Shown here: positions 1-13,500 of the stretch, piece by piece
Position numbering within the stretch: the first letter of the stretch is position 1
Layout of the letters: each line of letters opens with the position of its first letter
Source of the DNA: Enoplolaimus lenunculus
Taxonomy: Eukaryota > Nematoda > Enoplea > Enoplida > Thoracostomopsidae
Direction of reading: 5' to 3'
Assembly (NCBI GenBank): GCA_030248215.1
Contig: JASANG010000403.1
Span: 248,001-312,000, forward strand
Length of the DNA: 64,000 nucleotides
Made by a program: the position numbers and the translations under genes
Notes under the pieces: generated by a model
What the model was told of the DNA's origin: nothing
The model's database searches: none
Seen by the model: the letters and a program-made list of their open reading frames with translations, nothing else

Positions 1-3000
1 TCTGTGCTTCTCGCCATTCGTCATCTTTTGCCCTTAGTCTACAAATAACACAATCTGGTTATGTATAAACAAAAACACAAATGCGTAAGCGTGACACCAA
101 AGTTAGAATTTAGAAACCGCCTCCTGAAGCAATAAATACATATCTCTACAAATAAAAGAAGCAGCCATCTCAAATATTTGTAGCACACATCCGTAGTTTA
201 CGACGGACATTGGTACCAAGTCTTTGAAAATTTTCTCAGTTTTCCAATAACGCACTTACCGTCTTAACACAACAGGTAACGCATTCACAGGGTTACGCTT
301 GAGACCTTCAATTACGTCACCCGCCTTGTCTCCATAAATTCTAGAAGAAAAAAAATCTTTGTCTTCTGTTATTCAGACGCGGATTTCTCTAGATTGCTTA
401 AGACGTACAGCTTTATTGAGTTTCCTAATTTGAAAAATATTTGATTATACTAAATCTAGAAAGATAAAATAAAAATCGGTCAACAATAAATTAGTAATAT
501 AAATCATAATCATTCAACTTTCAAAATTTTATTGTACAAATTGACAAAAACAAAATCAAGCATACCGTTTGATAGCTTTTTGGTGCAAAACAGCAGAACG
601 ACCTCCCAGCGTGTCACTGAGTCGAAAGCGTGCCTGATCAGCAGGCGTCATTGTTTCAAGACTGCGTCGCGCAGCTTCCAAAACGTGTATTGTTGATCTA
701 TTAATTTCGATAACAATATCCAACTGAAATGTATAAAATAAACGAAGTTATTCATTGTTCACCAGTCGCAGTGGGACTACATGTATTGAGCGAAGCTCGA
801 ACACACTTAGCCAATTAAGCTAATAATATGCAAATTAATCATTAGCTAACTATTCATTTATAGGTTTTGGAGGCTTGTAAACAATTTATTTAAATTCTTC
901 GCACCCAAAACCCTTCAGTAACCCTAATAATTAGTCAAATAATTTTAAAACATCTTAATTTAAACTTATCAATTAAGCTAATATGCACATTAGTTATTAG
1001 CTAACTATTCAATTGTTGGTTTTGAAGGTTTATAGACAATTTATTTAGATTCCTCGCAGCCAAAAGCCCTATATTCCTGAATTTACATTGCTGCAACCTT
1101 AATAATTAGTGAAATTCTGTAAAAAAAGTTCTAAGTTAGGCTTTATGCTAATATACAAAATTAGCTATTAGCTAACTAGTCAGTTATCGGTTTCGGAGGT
1201 TCGTAATAAACAATTTATTCGAATTCCCCGCACTAAAACCCTTTACTTTTGAAATTACATTCCTTGTACCCCTAATAATTAGTGAAATAATGCAAAAACT
1301 CCTAAATTAGAATTAACTAATTATGCAAATTAGTCTGTAGCTAATAAACCGTTTAAAATATTAAAACCCAATGCGAGGTTATCACCCCAGGATTATCGGC
1401 TTTCAAACAAAACAAATTAAATCAAAATCGGTTCAGCGGTTCCAGAGATTTTTTCGGACAGTCAGACGGACGGACATCCACCTTTCAACCCCGAAGTACA
1501 AAACATAAAACGCTTCGCGATCGCTTTGCTCAATCACTTCAGACAATATTGTAAGTCAAAAGTATGACAACAAAAAGCGTATTATGTAAAATACCCCCTC
1601 CTCTCCACACAGTTTTTACTTCGAAACGCTCGTCTTCTGCTCGGTAAATGTATTCTTCGTACTGTGTTTTCTTAGCAGAAACTGTGGTTGTATCTTCTGA
1701 GGACCATGACGGAAACGATACCCATGTATCGTTTAAAACCTATAACGCACAAAAATAGTACTATTCTAAGTTAAGCAGTACCATATAGAGTACTTCACAA
1801 AAATTTCGCTGCGGATGCATTGGGACTCTAACCCACGTGCAACTCTAAAAACGGCTTAAAATTATTTGTAGTTACCAGTTCACCGACATGTTTATCTTGT
1901 AGAACAGCGTTCAGAACAACAAATACTGTTGTTAAACCACATTTAACAAACAAATTTAATATACCTGATCACACAGCGGTGTTCTGCCGCTGCACTTTGG
2001 TTGTTTATAGCTCGTAGGCAATGCACGATAACTGACACCGTACTGTTTACATGTGGCGTAGTCTAAGTAAGGTAGAAAAAATTGATGAAAGATATTGTTT
2101 TCGCAACACATGTTACACTCTTTATACGCAAAACCGATGACAGGTTAATTTAAGTACGCCATATAACTTATAGTGGTTGTGCCGTACGAAATTAATTACG
2201 AATACATACAGCAGGTTGACCAAAACTGTAGCTGTTTAAATTTAAACTAAACATTACCATTTTGCTCAAAAAACACGAAATGTTGGGTGTTAAGTGCGTT
2301 ACAACTTTTATACATAGTTAAACGGTATGTTCTAGCCTTGCATCGTACAAAAAACCCCTGGCCAGTACAGTACGATACCCATATATTGTGCGTTCTGTAT
2401 AAACTCAACTGAACCATAGTTTTAAATGCACTCCACAATATAGAATACTTTATGCTTTCACTGTTTTCATTACCAATTTCTAACGCAAGGTCAGACGTAA
2501 TTTGCGGAGCAACTGCTCGTTGTGGTATATGTTCAACAAAACCTCCAGTTTCAGGACAAGACAGGAAATCACGCATCCATTTCATTAACTCAGGAGTTTT
2601 CCTACAAAAACAAAAACATGCGCGTGTCGTTTAATGTTTACCAAATAAACACTTTGCCGGCCTACTTTTTGTTGCCAAAATTAGTTACCTAACGTAGACG
2701 TTTTCTATTGACAAACATTCGTAAACGGTACTTTTCCCGTTGTATTCGGTACTTTTTCCGTTGCATTCGGCTACGGACCGTCATTAACTTTTCAACCGAC
2801 GCCGCTATTATTACCCTCACCCCTCCCTTGGAAAACGACTCGTAATAATAACTTTTCAATAAAAAAGCTGCCATTTAACAAATCGAACTAAAACTATTGT
2901 TTTTTTACTTCAACCACAAACAAAACTGCAGACAGAAACCTAGCCATGCTAATTTTCACTACACGATAGTGTTTCAACAAAATATTAATCAAAGTTAATT

Positions 3001-6000
3001 AACTAGGTACAAACCCTAAAAACGGCGTAACCAATTGTATTAATTCGCTCTTTGAAATCAATTCTTTATTGAACAGCGCAAGACAGCGAATGAAATTTTC
3101 GTAAACTTCATCACTTTTCAGTGCACGACGAACCTTAAATAGTATCGAGACCCAGGCCTAAGAAAACCTTTAATAATAATACTTACCGACATCCATATCA
3201 AAGAAAATGAGCATAATTTGAGGGTTCGCAACTGATAGGCCCATTCAAGTTCTTTAAAAAATCAAAGTGGGTTTTAATTGGTTTTTAAGATGAGTGGTTT
3301 TTTGAGAAATCGTGCGTTTTACCGTTAACGTTTCGGATTAGTTGAGGAATGATGGTCACAAGACAGTGTGGCAAGGTAGCATAAATAACACTGTATAATT
3401 TTTTATTATATATTTCATGTTTGATTTCAGTAGACATTTTTAGAAAAAACATTAACTGGAAGCAAGTGCACAGCGGCCAACATAAAAAACAGCTACTCGT
3501 CAGCCATGCTTTTGCCAGCGACGGATTCGGAAATTTCTGACTGGGAGGGGGCAGGCGCAATGTATAATAATGAACTTAAACTCGAGAACGAAGCGAGCGA
3601 AAAGCTAAGCGCGATTTCAGTTTCTATCTTTATAAAGCGTTTTGCGTTTGGTTCCGCGAGAGGCTCATTCAACATCTAGTAGGCAACCAAATGGTGAAAC
3701 CGAAATATAATAGTACCAGAAACCAGGGTTCAACCGGAATTCCTACACCGTCCGGAATTCCTGCAGAAATTCAATTTCTGTTCCTGTTCCTGCATTCAAA
3801 TATGCAAGAACCGGAATTTTACGTTTCATGACAGCTTATTTATAAACATTTAAACATTCTAAACACTGTGTTTGAAAAATTGACGCGTTCTTAGTTAATC
3901 TCAACTGGGGTTCTACAGGAGTGAATACTTTTATAGTAGATACGGGAGGGTTTTTGAATTTCAGTGGATTTTTTGAAGGAAGTGGGTAAAACAACCTATT
4001 TTTCCCAAAAACCATGAGCCCACTATACCGGATACAGCGAATGCACAGATAAAGTGTTTGTAAACTAGATCTTCCTAAGCTACACCCCACTTGAAAGTTA
4101 TATTTTTGCCAAACCATTCTATTAAATTTTCACTGCTTTTAAATTATGCAAAACCCCTATGTAGTTGTCTTACGGAAATGCAATTTTCAATATAGAATGA
4201 AAAAAACTTGATTTTTCAAATACAAGTATCGGCGTACAACTCACTTTGTCAAAAAACTGATACTCTGAAAGTGTTCCATACTTTGCAGTATCGCTGTAGC
4301 CAACATCGTATCTTAACGGAAGCTGTTTTGGCTTCTAAATTCAAGTGTAGATTCAACAAGTAATATTTATCATACATAATTCATTAACAATCGGTAGTTG
4401 CACATACATATCGCGGAAAGTATCATAATGCGGACATGAAGCGCCTCATCTTTGGGTATATGAAGGAAACAATAATATGCCTTTTTGCGTACACTACGGA
4501 TGAATAAAAATTGCATAATGGCTCCCTGCCCCTATCATTTACAAAGTGAAGGAGTGTTTTACGCAAGCATGTTACACTCAAAAAGATAACAGTTTGTCAG
4601 CTGACTCTTAAAACATATAACACTAATACGTGCTGCAAATACGAAAATAATAAAATTACCGTTTGACTCTTGATCAAGAATACATCAGTGAAAGTTGCTC
4701 GGATTGCTAACACGAAATAATATGCATTTATCGTTTAATCAGTACCCAACTATAAATTTCTAATTTCCAATTAGTCCATGTGATTGCTAACCTTTGCAGT
4801 TAGTGCAGAATCATGAGAGGCAGAAGCTGCAGAACTTCGCTTTTTCGACCGCTCTTTAGGCCCGGTCCCTGACGATTTTGCCGTAGATGACTTTCGGTAT
4901 TCTGATTTGATATCTGATGTCTTTTCATCGGAATCGGATGCACCGCTTTCATCAGACGACACAACTGTTTGAACCTGAAACGCAAACTCACCATATCGTC
5001 TACACGGCTTATTAAACCCGATAAGATTAATTAAATTATTTAATCGCACGTGCTCTGGGTTCAATCTCGTTTTCGAGTGGGGAACTGGACCTAGGGGATT
5101 TGACATGTGAGTTTGGTCACGTGAGCGGACACGTTCGACTAGCGAACGTCCAGTATTTAAGTTGCAATTATTAGTCATAATACTGTAAGTGACTGTAGTA
5201 AAAACAAACACACACCACAGAGAAAAAACTACTCACGGTAGGTTTGTCCACAGCAGGTTTTATCGGCTTTGCATCTGATGCGGTTCCTGAGCTTTTGCGC
5301 GGTGAACCCGATAACGCGTGGGATGCCGCTGGAGCAATGCTTTCCTTCTTCTGGTTATCAACACCTTGATACATGTCGTGTTTTTGTTGTTGCAGATGTT
5401 CCTGTTTGTTAACAGTTTTGCAGCCATCTTGCTCGCTATTCGCAGCAACTGACTTCAGTGCTCCCATATCAGTACCTGATGTTAAGTCGCCGGGCTAAAA
5501 TAAAAATGCCGTATATCACCAAACCTTGGGCACACGATGCTACATAACAGAAGCGCGAAGGGGCAAGTGATTATTCGATACCGCCAAATTAACGATATCC
5601 AATTCTGGTATTCAAAGCGGCCGAATATTTCTCTGGTTCCAGATCATATTATAATTTCTGTCTTAAAATGTTTATATAAGGAGCTAAAACCTAGATTATA
5701 ACGCGAATACACTATATACATCTGGGACCATTTATTACCCAAAAACGCTGTTAAGTGGTCTGAGAGGGGAATATTGCATAGCAAAAGTATGCGCAAAAAT
5801 AAAACATATAAAGATGCGTCATCTTAAACTTAAGAGAATAATCCTACTTTAAAGCTAAACCTCGCACAAATGGGAAGAGGGCAGTGTTTGTTTTTTCATT
5901 ATTGGCCACAATATATTTTTCTGGACAAAAATAATTTTAGTGGGCCTTTTTTAAAAGATAGGTTTTTCAAAATCGGATCGGAGTGTATCGTGTGTCCAGA

Positions 6001-9000
6001 CTAAGATACACGGCTTGCCTAATGTATCATACATGAACTGTACGTGGAAATGGGTTAAAGATTTTTTACCATTCTGCTAACTCTTCGCTGTATCAAATGA
6101 AAGATTTTGGGCATTGCTGAGTTAAAACTTTTCTTATATTGTGTTAATTATATAAAAACTTTATTTCGCATTACTAGACAGCATAAATATAACTATAAAG
6201 GTATAAAGCAACAATACCTATCATTGAGTGTAAATCAAACCCTGTAATCTGAACATAAACTTAGTGATGCAAAAGTAAGCACGAAAACTGTGCAATTAAG
6301 CTAACAACATTTCTTACTGACCTGTGATTTTCCGACAGCTGAAATACCACTAATTGTCGTCTCTGTCAAATGCGTTTGTTGTTTCTGCGCTTGATGTGTT
6401 TGCAGTTTAGCGTCGTGTTGCAGGTATTGCTGGTGCTGACTGTGGTGAGGTAGTTGCTGTTGTTGTAACAACTGAGTTGGCTGTCCTTGTTGCGCCTGTT
6501 GTTGTTGTTGTTGCCTTTCAAGCGCTTGCTGCATATGCTGCAGTTGCAGCTGCTGTTGCTGAAGCTGTTGTTGCTGTTGTTGCTTCTGTTGCAATTGTTT
6601 CTGTTGCGCAAACAGCTGTTGTGCCGCGAGTTGTGGTGTCGATAACGTATGTGACATTGTGCTACCAATAACTGAAGCGGTTGCATGTGGACCATCTTGC
6701 TTAACACCAGCAGTACTACCGCCAGCAGCCATACGAAGGGCACTCATTTGATTCATAGATGCAGTACTCGCGCCTGCATCAACTGCACCACCGGTGGCAT
6801 CAGGTAAGAATTGAGAAAATTCCCGAAGCAAATCGTCTTGGCCGGCAAAAAGTTTTGATACATGTTGAAAGACTTCTGCTTCAGATATTGCACGTGCTGT
6901 TGAACTGCCACCGGTCTGCAATTCAGTAAATAACCGACATATATACACCGAACATGGACCAAAAAGTATATATAACAAGGTTCTAACAGGAGCTAAATTT
7001 TGCCGGAACAGGAACAGAAACCGGAATTTCAAATAATCTCCATTACCGAATTACTGTTGGACGTTTTAGAAAGCCTGCCAACAAATGAATTATGCGAATT
7101 TTCCGCTATTTGATCTTCAAGTTTTCCGAAAACGACAGAAACAGTTTGTTAACGAAATTGGAGTAATTGCAAAAACAATCATGTCAAAATTAGGGATGTG
7201 CCGATACCAAAGGTTTTGCCGATGCCGAACCGTTGCCGACTCCAACTTTAGTACACCATGCTTAATAAACAGATAGGATACTACATTACATCATTATACG
7301 AAGCCTTAAACTCTCAATTAATTTTTTCAAACACACACGCAAAAGAGATAACAGTTTTCCTGACCAGACACACAGAGAAGCGCTCAGAAATGAAATTGAT
7401 AGCAACCAACAGACTGTGTTTTATATGTGCAAAAAGTATCGGCAAAGAATCGATAATTTTTGCAGAGCAGATACCAACGCTCGCGAAAAGCGCCGATTAT
7501 TACCGATGCCGATTAATCGGCACATCTCTAAAATAACAACTTTTCAGACAAAATTTCCAATATTTAAGTGATCAGAAATAAGTTGCCGCAAAAGCGTAAA
7601 AAATTTCAGTTCCTACATCTTTGAATACAGGAACAGGAACCTGAACAGGAATTGAATGTTCGCAGAAATTCCGGCCAGAACAGGAATTCCGGTTGAACCC
7701 TGATATATAACAAAAAATCTACGTGCCGTGAACATTTAGTTGACACCCAAACAATTTATCCACCCTGAAGTTTTAACGTGTAAAATATTTGGAAAAACTG
7801 ACTGTTTTTAAAGTATACCGATATTGGCAACTCAGACATATAGCTGTACCTTAGCTAGTAAAGTGAATTACACTGTCTGCTCTAAAAATTTTGACAATCA
7901 CAATTATAATAACTGCGCATGCACCTCTTTTATCGTTTTTTGTTGCTTCTGATATGTGTGAAGGATTTCAAGAAATTGTTTGTAGACCTCAGGTTGATTG
8001 TAGAAACGAGTCTGAAACAACGAATTAATGCTAACACCATCTGAAGTACAAATTCAGTCTAAGGCAACATTAATAGCTACACCCTACACCAGAGTTGAGT
8101 CCGAGTCCAGGTGCGGATATTTTGGGTACCTTCATCAGAAAATTCCGGGACGAGCGTTGTCTTTGAATAATTCTGGGTTCGGGTTTTGGCTTCTCGCTCT
8201 CTCGCGAGTTCTTTTTCAATCACTATTTCTCTCAAAGATTTGTACAAGCTTTTGAACAATTCGCTTCGCTGGTACATAAGTTCAGGTTTATGTTGTGGAA
8301 GATTTCGAGTCCGGGTTCATGTTTTGGTTTCGGGAAAATTCAGGAGCAGAGCTGGGGTTTAGACTTTCTAAAATTGCTGGTACTGAAGCAACTAACTCCA
8401 AATTACAAACTTACTTTGATTCTATTGACATACGTAATTGCGTGTGAGTATTCCTGTTGTCCAGCTTGGCTTACTGCCTGAAATAATCGGCAAAGAAGCA
8501 TGTGACAGCTGATTATGCATGCTCGAATATCCCACCCCACCGTAACAAAATTTTTAACAATTTGCTCAGAATATATATTTCATAATGTCTTTTGCTCAAC
8601 ACTGTGTATATAGCGACGAACGCAGCTGCACTCTACTGAAAGCGTCTTGGAAATAGCATTCTTTAATGCCACAATACCGATTACGAATGCACTTCAAATA
8701 TGTAACAGACCTGTGCAATATTTTCGCTAGTTGTCGGTTGGCTCGACCCTGCAAATGAAGAAAGGTTCATCTGATGCGGTTGTCTGATTCCAAATGGAGA
8801 GTGTGCAACAGCGCGACTGTTTGCCAGAATTTGAGCTGCGGTACCAACCGAACCCGGTTGTAGCAATGCACCAGCAGCAGCACTATTAGGTGCCCCGACT
8901 GACGATACTTGATTTGGGATAACTGACGATTGAAAATTCGCACTGCCAGTTGTCAAACCGACCGTATTTCCAACTCCAGATAAAATCTGTTGAGGCGGCA

Positions 9001-10484
9001 CTGCCAGTGCAGATACCGACTCAGTACCGTTCTGTTGCAAAATCCCCTGGGTATTGTTAGCCATAAAAGGCTGAGCGGACTGAGGGATCGCATACGGCAG
9101 ATGAGTTGATGATGGTGTTTGACTAGCTCCACGCAATAAAACTTCACCCTAAAATACACAATTGCAATATGCCTAATACTTTTAACTCAGAAATGAACAC
9201 ACACCCCACTTATCACACAAAAGTTCATCAATTTAACTAGAGTGTACAAACATAAAAAACTAAAGTTACATGCAATCTTCAACTTTTTTCTACGCGACGA
9301 TTTTGTTAAAATATCCGAAGGCACCGCTACTGTAAATAACATTCACGAAAGCTAGTGTACTATTATTAATCGTCCACCTTTTTCAAACATAGGATCTTGC
9401 TTTAGCTGTCAGTTTCATAGCATAAAATAAATATCAGTTATAACGCTAGCTAGCTACCTCAGCAGTAATAATATGAGAGCGGCCAGTCGGAGTACTGATT
9501 GAAACTCTGTCTTCCCTATCACCCGGCAACATTTCGATGCGATAACCTGCCGGAAGAAACGTATTGAATCCAACAATTAAACTTGGAAAGCCACGGAACA
9601 AACGGCTGACGCGCTGTATTACACCTGGTGTGTCAATTCTAAAACACAGCTTGTTACTATAAGTTCCAACTGTCTGCGTGCCATGGCGCCTACACCTTTT
9701 CTGTAGATCGTCCAGAAACTAAATTCTAAGATCTGTTAAATGAAGTTTGTACTGCAATCCATTTGAATAAAAGTAGCTTATTCACAAACATCAAAATTTC
9801 TTGTTAGCATCCATATTTTTTAATTGGCCTCTAAAAACCTACGTTAGTCGCCAATTGACGCCTATGCCTAAAATGAAAAATAAACCCTGCACCTTATAGT
9901 ACTTTAAAGTCATATTATCGTGACAAACAGGGATGTGCTGTCTCGGCCAAGAACCGAGACCCGACAACCGAGACCCGGCAACCGAGACTGAAACTGTTCA
10001 GTCTCAGTCTCGCTCAATTTTTGACCGTTACCGAGCAAGCATAAAAATAAATTTTTTTCTAACAAAACTTTTAAATGTTTTTTCGTACTTCTTCTGTGTC
10101 ATTCTAGCATAATAAAACGTTGTATGTGCTCAGAATTTATTATATTAAACACAGAAATTACCGCAAAATGTTATTTTTAGCAAAAACACATTGACAAACA
10201 CTGATACAGGAATATAACACGACCCAACGCCACTTGTCTTTCTCTTTTGGTCTCGGTTTGAAACCTACCGAGACTCAAAAAAACCGAGACAGACACCAGC
10301 CAAATCCCGAGGCTTACCGAGACCGGACATCCCTGGTGACAAAATTTATAAAGCACAAAACATACGTTTGCGACTTGAAATCTTTCATGATATCCAAAAA
10401 TTGATTGTATATTTGCGGCTGCTCTCCAAATTCACTCTTCACATTATCCAAGTACATAAGCGCATCTTTAACGTCTAATCTTGG

Positions 10485-10516
<32 letters not shown>

Positions 10517-10525
10517 GCTGTTGTT

Positions 10526-10569
<44 letters not shown>

Positions 10570-13500
10570 TGTTGTTGTTGCTGCTGTTGTTGCTGCGGTA
10601 GGTGTTGTTGGTGAGGTTGTGATTGTTGCATAAGCTGCTGCTGATATTGCTGGTGTTGTTGTTGTTGTTGTTGTTGTTGTTGCTGCTGTGGCATTGCCTG
10701 GTTGCCATGAGACTGAACTGGAGTTTGCTTTAGCTGCATCGTATTCTGTTGTGGAGGTTGCCGTGAATTAATCACACTAATATTGCCAGTGTTGTGAATG
10801 TTTTGACGTAGATTATCCTGTTTCTGTTGTTGTAGTTGTGGTTGTTGTTGTTGTTGTTGTTGCGGCAGTTGCTGTTGTTGTAACTGCTGCTGCTGTTGGA
10901 GATGGAGAAATTGTTGTTGTTGTTGTTGGAGACTTTCAATTTTTTGTGGCTCAATGCCAACGACGCAAGGATTATTTGATTTTGCCCCGGGTATCGAAGC
11001 ACTCAAAGCAGTTGATAGAGTTTGTCGCACTATTGGTTGTACGTACCCAGCCGACACTGCTGCGTTCGCAAAATGCTTGTGAGTAGATGCAGATGCCTAT
11101 ACAGCACAACAGACACAAATGATTAATATTGAATATGCACTACACACACGTTACTCGAGTGAGCGGTAAAGGATAGATCAGAAACATAAAAAATGAGTTT
11201 GAATAAAACATTAGCCCACCAAATCGAGATTCATCCGCCCTTTTCAATGGGATATGAAACACGATTACTATTGCATCCGTATCTAAGAAAAAAACTACTC
11301 CGCATACATTCCACCACTGATAGATTGTCATAGCTACTGGGGTTTGGCTAGCGAGTGTAAGCCTAGTACATGGTCAATCCCCCACTCGGGAAATCGCCAT
11401 AAATTCAGCCCCAGTCGAAAAATCCTCCTGGTTTAAAATTACAAACATAAAAACTGAAATGTTCAAAAAATACTTAGACCACCTCTGAACTAGACGAAGA
11501 AGCATTTTCGCCTCCACTTAACTCCAAAATAACAAATTTCAGTGAAAACGTAATATATTCAACAAAATCTGCTAAAAAATTTCACAGTGCCGCGACCCCT
11601 GATTTTCAGCTTGGAGGAGTTCTAAACGGCCATAATCGAGATTTTGCAAGCGGAATACACGAACAGAACTACATAGAAATCAATAAATGAAGTTAACCTT
11701 AAACCTAATGAATACCTGGTGTAGCAGCGTTGCGGCATTTGTTGCTGCGCTTGTAACTCCAACCGATGGCAAGTTGGCTGCCGCCGACGAAGAATATTCG
11801 TCGGTGCGCGAAAGATTCAACCTAAAAATATAAACAAAATTTAAACGATTCAAAAGCAGATTGTCTGCTGTTGTATTTCACATTAAGATACATCCAATTT
11901 TTGGCTCCATATTGAAGTCTCAGATAAAAAATACGCAAAAAAGCAACCTCTGGCTTAATAATTAAATTTCACGCGTTTGCGTATGCTTTACTTTTTTGCC
12001 TGCTGGTGTTCGGTACTTGTTTTGAAAACAATAACATAGTGAAGGCTCCAGGTATTTGTTACAAACGTATTTCGTGGTGATTTAAAGATAGCCAGACCTT
12101 ACTTCGGTCCCGGTAAATGAATATGCGGTGTCACCCTGCGGTCAGCATAGTCTGTACCCGCTTGACATGAATTACGTATATATACTTCTTCCGAACTCAC
12201 GATGTTTGAGCTGCTGGTATATTTTGAACACCTCCCAAACGTGGAGTTATTACTGCCGACGGTAACGAAGAAGAATATGTCGGGAAACGAGGTCGTAAAG
12301 CATCCTGATCAACCATGCGATCAGTAAGCGCTGTTTGAATATCTTGTTTTTCCTTTGTCAAAATATGTGACTGCAATTGACTTTGTTGCAAATCAACATC
12401 TTTGCGTTGGTGGTCTAATTGCTTGTTTTGCGATGCCTTAAACCAGACCATAACATTTTATATATGGACTAATACCATAGCCATGAATATGAACTTCGAT
12501 CTCGGTCCCGTTTTTTGAGTTTCAGTTAGTTTACAAACCGAGATCAAAACTGTAAAACTACAGACTGCAAAACAATAATAACAAATAACCAAAAGTCAAC
12601 ATTCGCGTACCAAAATGTTACGTAATATTCGGCTGACACAATATAGGAATTGGAATTGCGGTCGCGTTTTGGTGATATAGACTACAATACTGAACTGCAA
12701 AAACTAATAATATACAGCTATAATTTATTCCATAGACCGTGCCAAACATCGTGATCAATAAATTGCAGCATAAGGAATTTGTGCTTACATTTGACGCAAA
12801 CATAGAAGGATTCCGAGCCTGCGAAGTGCGTTGTTGTTGTTGTTGTTGTTGTTGCTGCTGCTGCTGCTGTTGTAATTGATGTTGCTGTTGTTGAAACTGC
12901 AATGCCGCGGCAACTACAAGTTGATTAGAAGTTGAATTAAGCAACTGGTTTTGGAGGCTGAAACAAATTGCTCGTATTCATTGTGTCTTCAGTCGCATGT
13001 GTAATTAAAGTCTAAACTTAGCAAGATACAATTTAAAAGCATGGCTTGAGTGCAATAATTTATATACGTATGCCTATTAACATTATGCAAGGAGTGATGC
13101 TGTAACTTACCCCAAAGCTGCCCCATGACTAAGTCCAAGTGCATTTGTCTGAATATTCGATGCTACGTTAGCAAGCGCCTGAGTCGCTGTATCAGAGCCT
13201 GTGACAGGTAAAGTGTTGCCTGCTGAATTACCAACATTTGAGCCGCCTGCAAATAAATTTAAATTCTAATCAGGAATAGAAACGATACATACGTATTTAA
13301 CAGGCAGTCATAAGCAGGGCGCGACCGGATATTAAAGTACCGGATACCAGATAGTAAATTTTTTGTACAAGTTTACTTAATTATAATTAATCGTTAGCTT
13401 GGATTTCAATTTCGGCACCGGGGCCAAGACGTTGCTTGCCAGGGCCTAACCGGGACCAGTGTTCGTGCACAATCCTTAACTGACTGACTGACCCGCATGA

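Noticed and set aside
10405-10614. Plus-strand open frame with a long cysteine run
   Set aside because: It is the antisense reading of the SIN3 polyglutamine exon.
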